A stretch of 64,000 nt of DNA from Paractinoplanes deccanensis (GCF_016862115.1 NZ_BOMI01000145.1:1-64000), one strand, 5' to 3'; counted from the first letter of the stretch, positions 52,476-61,659 are shown. Made by a program: numbers and translations. The notes: generated by a model not told the origin, from the letters alone.

Positions 52476-53879
52476 ATGACCCTCGACTTCTTCGACGCGG
52501 AGATGGAGAACGCTCCGCGACAGCGGACCGGCGCCCTCTTCCACTACACGAACGCCGAGGCCGCGATCTTCGGCATCCTGCGCAGCGGCACGCTGCGGCT
52601 GTCACCGTTCGAGACGACGAACGACCCGTGGGAGTCGAAACCGGCCTACCCGGCCATCGCCGTTCACCACGACGACCGCGACCACGCCGACAACCTCCAG
52701 CAGGTGTGGGCGCAGATCGACCGGTCCCTCCGGTTGCACGCCAAGGTGGCCTGCCTCACCCAGGACTGGACGTTCCTCGACCCTGTCCTCGATCCCGATG
52801 CCCTGCGCGGCTGGAACCGGTTGGCGACCTGGGCACACTACGGAGGCCGGCACTCCGGGATCTGCCTGAGGTTCGATCAGGAGGCGCTGGTCCGCGCCTT
52901 CGAGAGCACTCCCGCGCCCGGAGCGCTTCTCCGGTTCCACGGCCCGGTGCAGTACATCCACGCGGCGACGCCGACCCTCGGCATGGACCTGGGCCAGATC
53001 CGCGAGTTCGGCGTCGACGCGGCCGCGGTCGTCTACGCTCGGGCCAACGCGGAGCAGATCTTCTTCCGCAAGCACCGCGACTGGTCCAACGAGATGGAGT
53101 ACCGCCTGGTCCTCGTCGACCAGTCGGTGCTGCCCGCCGAGATCCCGATCAGCGCGGCTCTGACCGGCGTCTTCCTGGGTGCCGACTTCCCGAAGAGCCG
53201 CCGGCCGGTGCTGCGGGCGGCCCTCGAGCCGTACCCGCACGTCGAGGTGCTCGAGCTCTTCGGACCCGGCCGGTCGCTGCGCGCGGCGCCCATACCCCGC
53301 GTGGCTCTCGTGGACGACAGCTCCGTCGCGCCGCCCCGGCGCGACGGCACCGTGGAAGAACGCATCGCCGCCCTGGACGCGTGCAACGTCCGCGCAGCGC
53401 ACCTGCGGGAAGCCGCGGAGAAGTCGTACACCGAGCCGGCTCAGGACCTGATGGACGCCCTCATGGCGATCGCCGAGGTCACGTGCGAGTGGCCCAAAAC
53501 CGACGTGACGGTCGGCAGGTCGACCACGGCGGTCCCGGAGAGCCAACGGTCCCGTCAACCGGGCGTCCCGGGCGAGGTGGTCCACCTGGAGACCGGCTCC
53601 TTCTGCACCGTCCAGAGCCTTCCCGCGGGCGGCCCCACCCTTGTCGCGGCCGCCGCCCTTCAGGTCCTGGACGACGACCGGGTCCGCCTGCACGCCGTCG
53701 TCCGGATCGAGGAGCCGCACCCGGAGGAAGGCATCCGCCCGCACGACCACTGGCGCACGGCCCCCGAAACCACCCGCGCCGAGGCAGTCACCGCGATCCG
53801 TCAGGTGGCCGGCGAGTTGCTCATCGCCGTCGGCGGCGCCCGCGCGGCCTTCGACGAGTTGCGGGAGCAGGCGCGATGA
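52476..53879 (+). CDS. DUF2971 domain protein
   Basis: 467 residues. The N-terminal 260 match DUF2971: LFHYTNAEAAIFGILRSG, LSPFETTNDPWE, CLTQDW, HYGGRHSGICLRF and WSNEMEYRLV. The H-Y-T start, the N-D-P turn and the late E-x-E/R strand recall ADP-ribosyltransferase folds, which bind NAD through a similar His/Tyr-Glu set; this resemblance is my inference. The C-terminal 200 residues are a separate unknown domain. It lies 3 bp after the NadM-methyltransferase gene and overlaps the next SIR2 gene by 4 bp, so all three are co-translated. Confidence 0.8.
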   Translation: MTLDFFDAEMENAPRQRTGALFHYTNAEAAIFGILRSGTLRLSPFETTNDPWESKPAYPAIAVHHDDRDHADNLQQVWAQIDRSLRLHAKVACLTQDWTFLDPVLDPDALRGWNRLATWAHYGGRHSGICLRFDQEALVRAFESTPAPGALLRFHGPVQYIHAATPTLGMDLGQIREFGVDAAAVVYARANAEQIFFRKHRDWSNEMEYRLVLVDQSVLPAEIPISAALTGVFLGADFPKSRRPVLRAALEPYPHVEVLELFGPGRSLRAAPIPRVALVDDSSVAPPRRDGTVEERIAALDACNVRAAHLREAAEKSYTEPAQDLMDALMAIAEVTCEWPKTDVTVGRSTTAVPESQRSRQPGVPGEVVHLETGSFCTVQSLPAGGPTLVAAAALQVLDDDRVRLHAVVRIEEPHPEEGIRPHDHWRTAPETTRAEAVTAIRQVAGELLIAVGGARAAFDELREQAR

Positions 53880-55213
53880 GAACAGTCTTCGTCCTGGGTG
53901 CCGGCCTGTCGCACGCGATCTCCGACGCGATGCCGCTCACCGACGAGCTCGGCAACCTCGTGCGCGCCCGGGTCCCGGAGGCGGCGGCCCGCTCGCCGCG
54001 GGGGTTCAAGGGCGGCTACTTCGAGGCCTGGCTGTCCCGGCTGGCCGAGGCGCAGCCCGACCTGCTCGACCACGAGAACGCCACCAACTACGGCCTCTTC
54101 CTCCGCGTCCTCCACGAGATCCACGGCATCATCCGGGAACGCGAGCTCGAGGTGCTGAAGGGCGAGCCGAGCTGGTGGCTGCGACGGCTCGTCGGTCTCA
54201 TGCACGCCGGCGCCGCCGACGTCATCACGTTCAACTACGACACGTTGATCGAGCACACGGTCGCCCACTCGCTCCTGGCCACATGGCCCTCCAGCAGCCC
54301 TGCGGAGGGTTTCCAGCTGGCCAGGGGCGTACCGCCTCTGCACGCTGCCGCCTCCAGGCGGGCCAGTGGGGGATCATTTCGGCTGCTGAAGCTGCACGGG
54401 TCGCTCGACACGTTCTGGGTGCCCGGCGACAGCTCGGGTGCCACGATCCAGCGCTGGCACCTGCTCGGCGGCTGGGGCAACGCCCGAGAGGCTCCCGAAG
54501 AGGCGCGCCGACGGGACCTGCCGGGTCGCAGTCCCTTCATCGTGCCCCCGGCCGCGGCGAAGTCCTCCTTCTACAACAACCCGGTCACCCGCGAGCTCTG
54601 GCGCTCGGCGGGTGAGGCGCTGCGCGGCGCCGGCCGGGTGGCGTTGATCGGCTATTCGATGCCGCCCACCGACCTGGTGACCTCGGGAATGCTGACCGAT
54701 GCCCTCGCCGGTCGCGATGTCGCGGTGGATGTGGTCAATCCCCGGCCGGAACCGATCGTCGACCGCCTCGCCGACCTCGGCGTGGAGCGGGGCCGCATCA
54801 AGGCCTCTCTCGTCGAGGACTTCACCGACGAGTTGGAGACCTCGGCCGCGGAAACCGTCGCGAGCAAGCTCGCGGGCACGAAGCCCGACCGGTCGCTGGT
54901 CGTGGCGACATCGTCGGTCGCGGCCGCGCGGGTTACCGGGGTGCGCCGCACCGGCGACATCGTGCGCCTCGAGATCGAGCCGGTCGACTCCCTGTGGGCG
55001 ACCACGAGCCTCGATCGGCACAGGCCCCGCACGCATGTCACCATCGCGACCCTGCTCGAGGATCTCGACCCGGGCACTCGCATCGTCGTCGCCTACAGCG
55101 ACGGCTCCGAGGCGGCGATCGTCTCCGTGGGCGAGTGGCAGCGAGACACCGGGCTCGGGAGCGGGCGGTGGGCCGTGCTGGTTCCCTCGGCCATCCCCGA
55201 GCCCGTCGCGTGA
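53876..55213 (+). CDS. Second SIR2-domain protein
   Basis: 445 residues. SIR2 motifs are VFVLGAGLSHAIS (nucleotide loop), VITFNYDTLIE (Asn), LLKLHGSLD (His) and RVALIGYSMPPTDL (ribose contacts). This is the SIR2_2 type found in prokaryotic conflict systems that hydrolyse NAD, rather than a protein deacylase. A C-terminal extension of about 120 residues is beta-rich (TGDIVRLEIEPVD; THVTIATLLEDL) and unassigned. It is the last gene of the operon and overlaps the DUF2971 gene (ATGA). It converges on the haloperoxidase gene with 3 bp between stops. Confidence 0.87.
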   Translation: MRTVFVLGAGLSHAISDAMPLTDELGNLVRARVPEAAARSPRGFKGGYFEAWLSRLAEAQPDLLDHENATNYGLFLRVLHEIHGIIRERELEVLKGEPSWWLRRLVGLMHAGAADVITFNYDTLIEHTVAHSLLATWPSSSPAEGFQLARGVPPLHAAASRRASGGSFRLLKLHGSLDTFWVPGDSSGATIQRWHLLGGWGNAREAPEEARRRDLPGRSPFIVPPAAAKSSFYNNPVTRELWRSAGEALRGAGRVALIGYSMPPTDLVTSGMLTDALAGRDVAVDVVNPRPEPIVDRLADLGVERGRIKASLVEDFTDELETSAAETVASKLAGTKPDRSLVVATSSVAAARVTGVRRTGDIVRLEIEPVDSLWATTSLDRHRPRTHVTIATLLEDLDPGTRIVVAYSDGSEAAIVSVGEWQRDTGLGSGRWAVLVPSAIPEPVA

Positions 55214-55216
55214 CGA

Positions 55217-56482
55217 TCAGCGGCGCCGGAACTCGCGTGCCAGGACGTAATGAGCCACCTGCTCTCCCAGCCGCACTCCCTGGACGTCGGCGCTTCGGTA
55301 GTGCACGCCGCCCCAGATGCGCGCCTCGACAACCTCCGCGGTGGCCTGCGAGAAGCTCGTGAAGTGCCGCGTCGTGCCCGAGTCGGCGCTGTAGGCGCTG
55401 AACGCGATGTCGTCGCGGCCGAAGAAGCGCCACAGCGACGTCATGATGGCGCTGGTCGTGCAGGCGTGCCCGGACGTGAAGTCGGGGAACGGCGGCGTGA
55501 TCAGCAGCGGCGTCCACGCCGGGTCGGCGGTGGTGGCCGGGTTGCCGTCGGTGTCGGCGAGCTGCACCGCGGTGACCGGGCGCCAGAAGTTCCACTGGCG
55601 CTTCTGGGTGAAGCAGGCGATGGTCGTGTCGGCGCGGGTCACGTCGGACATCGCGTACATGCGCGCCGTCTCCAAGGGACTCAGACGCTGGGTACGGGCG
55701 AGTTGCGCCTTGATCTCCCACTCGGTCTGGTGCCGGTCGTGCCACCAGATCGCCGCCTGGGTCTGGTCCTGGGTGCGCACCGTGCTGGTGGCCGAGCCGA
55801 GCGCCTTCACCTCGTTCAGCTCGCGGGCGTAGGCGGCACTGCCCAGGGCGGGCGGTCCGGCCGTACGGAAGTCGGCGCCGCTGCGGATGACGAACGGCCG
55901 GACGTCGGCGACGTGGGCGCCCTCCTGCGCGAAGCCCGGCGGGGTGGGCCGCCACTGGCCCGGTGCCGTGCCGATGTTCCACGTCGCGGTGCGGCCGGAG
56001 CCGTCGTCACGGCGGAAGGCGATCATCGCGGCCGCCGCTTCCTCGCCGAGCGCGATGCCGCCCCGCTTCGCCTTGCCGTCGCGGATCGGGGCGAGCGACT
56101 CGTCGTACTGCGCGCGCAGCGTCGCTGCCTGCGCCGGGAAGATCGAGAGGAGCACCTGGTACGCGGCGGTGGCGACCGCCGCGTCCAGCGAGTGGCCCTG
56201 CCGGCCGCGCACGGGCAACAGATAGGGCTCGTACGGGCTGCCGGCCGCGGCGTTGGCCGCGTCGTAGACGGCGCCCTGGACCATGGCGAAGACCCGGCCG
56301 TTGATGTACGGCGGCTGGCGCGCGACGTCGTACGCGGCGATGTGCGAATTGACGGCCCAGGTGACGACGATGTTGGCGTCCCCGGGAGCGGCCGGCGCGG
56401 CCGAGGCGGTCGCGACGGGCATCGCGGCAGCGGTCAGGGCGAGCGCGGCCACGACGGCCACGCGCCGAATCAATCCCGGCAT
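55217..56482 (-). CDS. Secreted vanadium-dependent haloperoxidase-like protein
   Basis: 421 residues. Signal peptide about 1-28. The PAP2/vanadium haloperoxidase site is complete: KRQWNFWRP, PFPDFTSGHACTTSA and RIWGGVHYRSAD (Arg, Gly and His positions for vanadate or phosphate). It may halogenate or act as an acid phosphatase; the sequence does not decide. GGGGG stands before the ATG at 56482. A single gene, it converges on the SIR2 operon and is divergent from the DNA ligase gene. Confidence 0.9.
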   Translation of the reverse strand: MPGLIRRVAVVAALALTAAAMPVATASAAPAAPGDANIVVTWAVNSHIAAYDVARQPPYINGRVFAMVQGAVYDAANAAAGSPYEPYLLPVRGRQGHSLDAAVATAAYQVLLSIFPAQAATLRAQYDESLAPIRDGKAKRGGIALGEEAAAAMIAFRRDDGSGRTATWNIGTAPGQWRPTPPGFAQEGAHVADVRPFVIRSGADFRTAGPPALGSAAYARELNEVKALGSATSTVRTQDQTQAAIWWHDRHQTEWEIKAQLARTQRLSPLETARMYAMSDVTRADTTIACFTQKRQWNFWRPVTAVQLADTDGNPATTADPAWTPLLITPPFPDFTSGHACTTSAIMTSLWRFFGRDDIAFSAYSADSGTTRHFTSFSQATAEVVEARIWGGVHYRSADVQGVRLGEQVAHYVLAREFRRR

Positions 56483-56664
56483 GATCGAGTACCCCCGTAT
56501 GTTTCGACCCGAATGACCTGAGCCTGCCGACGCACGCACTTCCCGGCAAGGCATCGACATACGGCTATATCGCCGGTATCGGCTTCTACCGCCTTATGCG
56601 CCTTTGACTGGCTGCCGCCACGCGCTCGCCGAAAAATGTCGTACCGGCGCCGTAGGTTGTCGGC

Positions 56665-58644
56665 ATGACGGAAACCGCCCTCACCGAAGCCGCGTTCGCC
56701 GCCGCGGTCGACCAGGCCCAGGCCGCCGCCAAGTCCTACTACGACACCGGCGACGTGCTGATGACCGACGCCGACTACGACGCGCTGCTCGACCGGATCG
56801 CCGAGGCGAAGCGGGCCCATCCGGAGTGGGACGACCGCGGCGTCACCACGCGGGTCGCGGCGGGCGTGTCCGAGGGCGGCGACGTGCGCCATCCCGAGCC
56901 GATGATGTCGCTCGGCAAGGTCACCGGCGACGACGAGGTGCGCGCCTTCGTCGCGAGCCTCGGCGGCGATCCGTGCCTGGTCGAGGTCAAGCTCGACGGG
57001 CTCGCCATCCGCGTGGTCTACGAGTCGGGCCGGCTCACGCTGGCCGCGCTGCGCGGCGACGGCAGCACGGGCGAGAACGTCACCGCCCAGGTGCTGCGCG
57101 GCATCGCGGGCCTGCCCGCCCGGCTCGGCACGCCGTGGACGGGCGAGGTGCGCGGCGAGGTCTACATGACCGTCGCCGACTTCGAGGCCGCCGGCGCCAA
57201 CCGGGTCGCCGCCGGCGGCAAGGCGTTCATCAACTCACGCGGCGCGGTCGCCGGGTCCATCCGCAGCGCCGACCGCGCCTACGAGGCGCCGATGACCTTC
57301 GCGGCCTACGACATCTCCGGCGACTTCGCCTCCCACCGCGAGCGCATGGCGCGGGCCGCCGAGCTCGGCTTCCCCGTGGCCGGGCGGCTGGCCACCGGCG
57401 AGATCCAGGTCGCCGGCGACGCGGAGGCCGCGCTCGCCGCCATCGCGCGCATCGGCGAGCTGCGCGGCGGCCTCGACTTCCCGATCGACGGCGCGGTGCT
57501 CACCGCCGACCTCGAGTCGACGCGCCGGCGGCTCGGCTCCGGCAGTCGCACGCCCTACTGGGCGGCCGCGTTCAAATATCCCGCCGACACGGGCTCCACC
57601 GTGCTGCGCGACATCGAGGTGCGGGTGGGGCGCACCGGGCGCATCTCGCTGCGCGCCGTGCTCGACCCGGTCTTCGTCGACGGCACCACGATCACCTACG
57701 CGACGCTGCACAACCCGAAGTTCGTCGAGGAGCAGGGCCTCGCCATCGGCCAGACCGTCGCGGTGTGGCGGGCCGGCGACGTCATCCCGCGGGTCACCGC
57801 GCCCATCGGCGAGCAGCCGCACGGCCTCACCCCGTGGACGCCGCCCGAGACCTGCCCCCAGTGCGGCGAGCCGTGGGACAAGTCCAGCCTGCTCTGGCGC
57901 TGCCACACCGCCTCGTGCAGCGCCACCAACGCGCTCGAATACTGGTGCAGCCGCGAGGCCATGGACGTCGAGGGCGCCGGCGAGGCCCTCTGCGTCGCCC
58001 TGGTCAACGCGGGCCTGGCCACCGACGTCGCCGACCTCTACGACCTGACCGCTGACCAACTGGCCGACCTGCCGGTGGGCACCACCAAGGCGGGCGGCGT
58101 GGTGCAGCTCGGCAAGCTCAACGCGGCAAAGGTCGTCGCGTCGCTGGAGCGCAGCAAGAGCCAGCCGTTCAACCGCGTCATCACCGGCCTGGGCATCCGC
58201 ATGACCGGCCGCAGCGTCGGCCGCTGGCTGGCAGCCCGCTTCAAGACCATGGACGCGCTGCGCGCCGCCACCGTCGACGAGATCGCCGAGATCGACAAGA
58301 TGGGCCTGATCAAGGCCCAGCACGTCGTCGACGGCCTGGCCGCCATGTCCGGCGTCATCGACCGCCTGGCCGCCGCCGGCGTCACCATGAGCGTCCCCGA
58401 AACAGCCGGCGACAAGCCCTTCGAGGGCAGGACCTACGTGGTCAGCGGCAGCGTCCCCGGCTACACCCGCACCACAGTGAGCGAACGCATCGAACAGCTG
58501 GGCGGCCGAGCCACCGGCAGCGTCTCCGCCACCACCACGGCCCTAATCACCTCAGAGACCACCACGGCAAAGGCCGTCAAAGCCGCCAAGCTAGGCATCC
58601 CCATCATCGACCCAGCCGAGTTCGCCCACATGCTCACCGACTGA
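56665..58644 (+). CDS. ligA: NAD-dependent DNA ligase, probably an accessory paralogue
   Basis: 659 residues. Adenylation Lys K109 in EVKLDG, the VRGE(VYM) motif, AFKYPADTGST, the OB segment with ATLHNP, a four-Cys zinc finger (CPQCG, then RCHTASC), helix-hairpin-helix repeats, and a C-terminal BRCT domain (about 585-659). The segment HPEPMMSLGKVTGDDEV differs from the MLSL-D-NAF consensus of housekeeping LigA, so I suspect a second, divergent copy. TAGGTT lies 6 bases before the ATG, suggesting a leaderless transcript. It seals nicked DNA using NAD; no partner gene is evident. Confidence 0.93.
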   Translation: MTETALTEAAFAAAVDQAQAAAKSYYDTGDVLMTDADYDALLDRIAEAKRAHPEWDDRGVTTRVAAGVSEGGDVRHPEPMMSLGKVTGDDEVRAFVASLGGDPCLVEVKLDGLAIRVVYESGRLTLAALRGDGSTGENVTAQVLRGIAGLPARLGTPWTGEVRGEVYMTVADFEAAGANRVAAGGKAFINSRGAVAGSIRSADRAYEAPMTFAAYDISGDFASHRERMARAAELGFPVAGRLATGEIQVAGDAEAALAAIARIGELRGGLDFPIDGAVLTADLESTRRRLGSGSRTPYWAAAFKYPADTGSTVLRDIEVRVGRTGRISLRAVLDPVFVDGTTITYATLHNPKFVEEQGLAIGQTVAVWRAGDVIPRVTAPIGEQPHGLTPWTPPETCPQCGEPWDKSSLLWRCHTASCSATNALEYWCSREAMDVEGAGEALCVALVNAGLATDVADLYDLTADQLADLPVGTTKAGGVVQLGKLNAAKVVASLERSKSQPFNRVITGLGIRMTGRSVGRWLAARFKTMDALRAATVDEIAEIDKMGLIKAQHVVDGLAAMSGVIDRLAAAGVTMSVPETAGDKPFEGRTYVVSGSVPGYTRTTVSERIEQLGGRATGSVSATTTALITSETTTAKAVKAAKLGIPIIDPAEFAHMLTD

Positions 58645-58760
58645 CCCCTCGGCGCCTCACTGAGCGGCATTCCTTGGTGCCCGCCCGCCCGCCGCTCCCT
58701 CCTGTGGCCAGTGTCCCCATAGGTGCTGTCAAGCGCCGAGGGTAACGCGGGGTAACGGGT

Positions 58761-58774
58761 CGGCCGATCGGCCG
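58761..58774. promoter_or_regulatory. Perfect 14-bp palindrome before the KAP NTPase gene
   Basis: CGGCCGATCGGCCG, with the direct repeat GGTAACG-GGGTAACG immediately upstream, in the 166-bp gap after ligA. It is a possible operator of the NTPase gene. GC-rich palindromes are common in such genomes, so this is weak. Confidence 0.35.
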
Positions 58775-58810
58775 GTCCCTTCTGCCTCTACCTTGTGGAA
58801 CCCTCCCGCA

Positions 58811-61564
58811 ATGGATTTTCTGGACCGGTTTCGGCAGATCTTCGCGGCGCCCCGGCGGCCCGTGCCGCCACCCGACCAGATGCGGCGTCGCGATCTGACC
58901 GACGCCGTACGTGCGACGTACCTCGACGACATGTTCGAAGACGCTCTCGCGGGCAGCCTGGAGAGCACGAAGGACGACCTGGCCACGTCTCGGTTGACCG
59001 CCACGTACGTGCGCGACAAGTCCCGTACGGACCTGCGTGCCGATGCCGCGGATCAGCTCGACACGATCGGCGATGCGCTCGAGCATCTCGCCGCGACCCG
59101 GTCGGCTCGCGAGGAGATGGGCGGCCTCGATTACTTCTGGGTCTTCACGCCCGGATGGCGGCGGTTGGTGACGGCGACAGCCATGCTGGTCTGGGTCGCG
59201 GCGTTCGCTGTGGCCGAGCCCGGCGCGCACGGCGTCGAGTGGGCGAGCCCGGTCGGCCTCTGGACCGCCTGCGGGCTGGCGACGGTGGTGCTCGCCGTCG
59301 CGCTCGCTCAGCTCTTCGGCCGCATCCCGGTGCGGGCTTATCTCGTCCAGGTCGCGGCTTTGTCTGCTTTTCCCGCCGTCCTGGCGTTGTCGGCGGTCAA
59401 GATTTCTCCGGTCGCCCAGAAGCAGTCCGCCGCGACGGCATTCGCCGTCGTGGTCATCGCGATTGTCTCGGCCGCTGTCGCCGCCGAGACGCTTTGGCCG
59501 CGCCACCACGCCGACTGGTTCGTCAAGGAACGCGTCGGCGGCATCCCGATCCGGCGGGTCGCGGTCGTGGCGCCCGTGGTCGGTATCGGGCTCCCCCTCG
59601 CCGCCCTTTTGACCGGCCTCAATGTCGGCACCGGCCTCAAACGACTCGACATCCCCGAGCCCGACGCCGTTCTCGCCGTCGCCGCGTCCGTCGTTCTCGG
59701 CCTGAACGCCGCACTGAGCCGATCCGGACGCCGGCTGACCCTGATCGACGAGGCCGAGACGGACTTCCGCGCCGTACGAACGGCGCAGCTCGAGCAGTTG
59801 CAGAACCAGATGATCGTGCCGTACATCCGCCGGTTGATCAGCGACAATGAGCCTTCCTACGAAACCGCTCTGGTGGTCGAGCGGCCAGAAGGACTCAGTC
59901 AGTCCTTCGACCCGCTCTACGAGATCCCCACGTCGGCGACACTCCGGCTGCGCGCGCTGATCGACGCGATGCCGGGCGGCAGCATCGGCGTGGCGGGCCC
60001 GCGGGGCGTGGGCAAGTCGACCGTGCTGGGCTCGTTCTGTGCCCATCAGCGCACCGAACCGGGCCTTCGGGTCCTCGTGTCCGCTCCCGTCGAGTACTCC
60101 CCACGAGAGTTCCTGCTTCACCTGTACGCGCAGATCTGCCGCACCGTCATCGTGCAGAGCGGCGGCCGGGTCACGCCACCCGATCCGATCGACGCGCTCG
60201 TCGCGGCACGCTCGAAGCTGGCCTCCTTCGCCATCGCCGCGGCAATCGGGATCGGCGGTCTTTTCATGTTCGCCTTCTCGGCGTTCGGCTACCCCGTCAA
60301 TACCGGACAAGCACTCGCCACCGTCCTCATCGCGGTGGCGCTCGCCCTCGCCGCGCAGACCTGGTCCCGTTTCCCCAGCCGGAAGCCACCGACCCTCGGC
60401 GAAGGCGTGTCCGAGCTGGAGGCCGCCGCCCGCGACCGGCTCTACGAGATCCAGTTCCAGCAGAGCATCTCGGGAGAGTGGACCGGGACGATCAAACTGC
60501 CGGTCGGCGCGGAGTCCGGCCACAAGCGGGCCAGCGGCTTCGTACGCCAGCCCAAGAACCTGCCCGACATCGTGGACGAGGTGCGGCAGTTCCTCATGCT
60601 CATCGCGAAGGATCAGGCCGGAGACCCGAAGGCTCGCCTGATCATCGGGATCGACGAGCTCGACAAGATCGAGAATGACGCCCGTGCGCAGCAGTTCCTC
60701 AACGACATCAAGAGCATCTTCGGCGTACCGGGCTGCCACTTCCTGGTATCGGTGTCCGAGGATGCGATGGCGTCGTTCGAACGGCGCGGTCTTCCTTTCC
60801 GGGACGTGTTCGACAGCGCCTTCGACGAGATCATCAGCATCGACTACCTCAGCTTCCATGAGAGCTCAGACCTGCTGAGCCGGCGCACGACGGAAATAGC
60901 GGTGCCGTTCAAGGGTTTGAGTTTCTGCGTGTCCGGTGGTCTGCCGCGCGACCTGATCCGGACCACGCGCACCATGGTCGATCTCGCGACGGACACGTCA
61001 CAGTCACCGAAGCTGGCCGACGTGACCACACGCCTCGTGGAACGCGAGCTTCGTGGCAAGGCGGGAGCCGTGACCGCCGCCATCCGCAAGATCGATGCCG
61101 AGCCGATCACGTCGCGGCTGATCCTCTGGTGCGACAGCATCGCGGAGCACGTGTCCGACACCCGGCGCTTCCAGCACGCCGTCGCCGACATCGCCGGTCT
61201 GTGCCTGAGTGCGGCGCCTGACGCTCCCGATGAGTCGAGCCGGGCCGCACTACGCCGCCTCGTGCGGGAGATTGCCTGTTACGCCTTGTATTGCGCGACG
61301 CTCGTCGAGTTCTTCGCCGGGACCCGACACGCGACACCGTGCTGGCGGCAGGCTCTCACTTCCGCAGACGACCGTGGGTTCGACGCACTCGCCCGCATCC
61401 GCCGCGCCATGTCCCTCAACCCGATGGTCGGCTGGGAAATGATCGGGCGCTTCCGGGCAGCCTGGGACATGACACCGATCGCCGCGCCGGGCAATCTCGC
61501 CGGCCTGGCACCGCCAACGGACGACACTTCACTCGTGCCGGCGACCCGGCCGCCGGTCAACTGA
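58811..61564 (+). CDS. KAP-family membrane P-loop NTPase
   Basis: 917 residues from the ATG at 58811. About six membrane helices fall in residues 115-300. Walker A GPRGVGKST is near 397. Two more membrane helices (about 475-530: AIAAAIGIGGLFMFAFSAFG; ALATVLIAVALALAAQ) are inserted before Walker B LIIGIDELDKIE (about 610). Membrane segments inside the P-loop domain are the hallmark of KAP NTPases, which occur in antiphage and conflict loci. The GC content and codon use are lower than in neighbours (TTT, TCT and GCT codons are frequent), suggesting horizontal transfer. The TTG at 58793 is an alternative start. Confidence 0.85.
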   Translation: MDFLDRFRQIFAAPRRPVPPPDQMRRRDLTDAVRATYLDDMFEDALAGSLESTKDDLATSRLTATYVRDKSRTDLRADAADQLDTIGDALEHLAATRSAREEMGGLDYFWVFTPGWRRLVTATAMLVWVAAFAVAEPGAHGVEWASPVGLWTACGLATVVLAVALAQLFGRIPVRAYLVQVAALSAFPAVLALSAVKISPVAQKQSAATAFAVVVIAIVSAAVAAETLWPRHHADWFVKERVGGIPIRRVAVVAPVVGIGLPLAALLTGLNVGTGLKRLDIPEPDAVLAVAASVVLGLNAALSRSGRRLTLIDEAETDFRAVRTAQLEQLQNQMIVPYIRRLISDNEPSYETALVVERPEGLSQSFDPLYEIPTSATLRLRALIDAMPGGSIGVAGPRGVGKSTVLGSFCAHQRTEPGLRVLVSAPVEYSPREFLLHLYAQICRTVIVQSGGRVTPPDPIDALVAARSKLASFAIAAAIGIGGLFMFAFSAFGYPVNTGQALATVLIAVALALAAQTWSRFPSRKPPTLGEGVSELEAAARDRLYEIQFQQSISGEWTGTIKLPVGAESGHKRASGFVRQPKNLPDIVDEVRQFLMLIAKDQAGDPKARLIIGIDELDKIENDARAQQFLNDIKSIFGVPGCHFLVSVSEDAMASFERRGLPFRDVFDSAFDEIISIDYLSFHESSDLLSRRTTEIAVPFKGLSFCVSGGLPRDLIRTTRTMVDLATDTSQSPKLADVTTRLVERELRGKAGAVTAAIRKIDAEPITSRLILWCDSIAEHVSDTRRFQHAVADIAGLCLSAAPDAPDESSRAALRRLVREIACYALYCATLVEFFAGTRHATPCWRQALTSADDRGFDALARIRRAMSLNPMVGWEMIGRFRAAWDMTPIAAPGNLAGLAPPTDDTSLVPATRPPVN

Positions 61565-61645
61565 CGTCACGCAGCATCGACGATCCGCTCCGCGCCCGTG
61601 ATCGAGAACCTTCAATTGCCCGCGCCCGCCTGCCGGGTTATCGTT

Positions 61646-61659
61646 CGGGAGCGCTCCCA
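61646..61659. promoter_or_regulatory. CebR-type operator before the cellulase gene
   Basis: CGGGAGCGCTCCCA, one mismatch from the CebR box TGGGAGCGCTCCCA. CebR (LacI family) represses cellulase and cellobiose-uptake genes in actinobacteria and releases on cellobiose. The site is 33 bp before the start, in the right place for repression. Confidence 0.85.

Noticed and set aside
50831..53875. Plus-strand frame upstream of and joined to the second SIR2 gene
   Set aside because: Arg/Pro-rich shadow of the NadM-methyltransferase and DUF2971 genes; the SIR2 protein proper starts at 53876 with its GAG loop.
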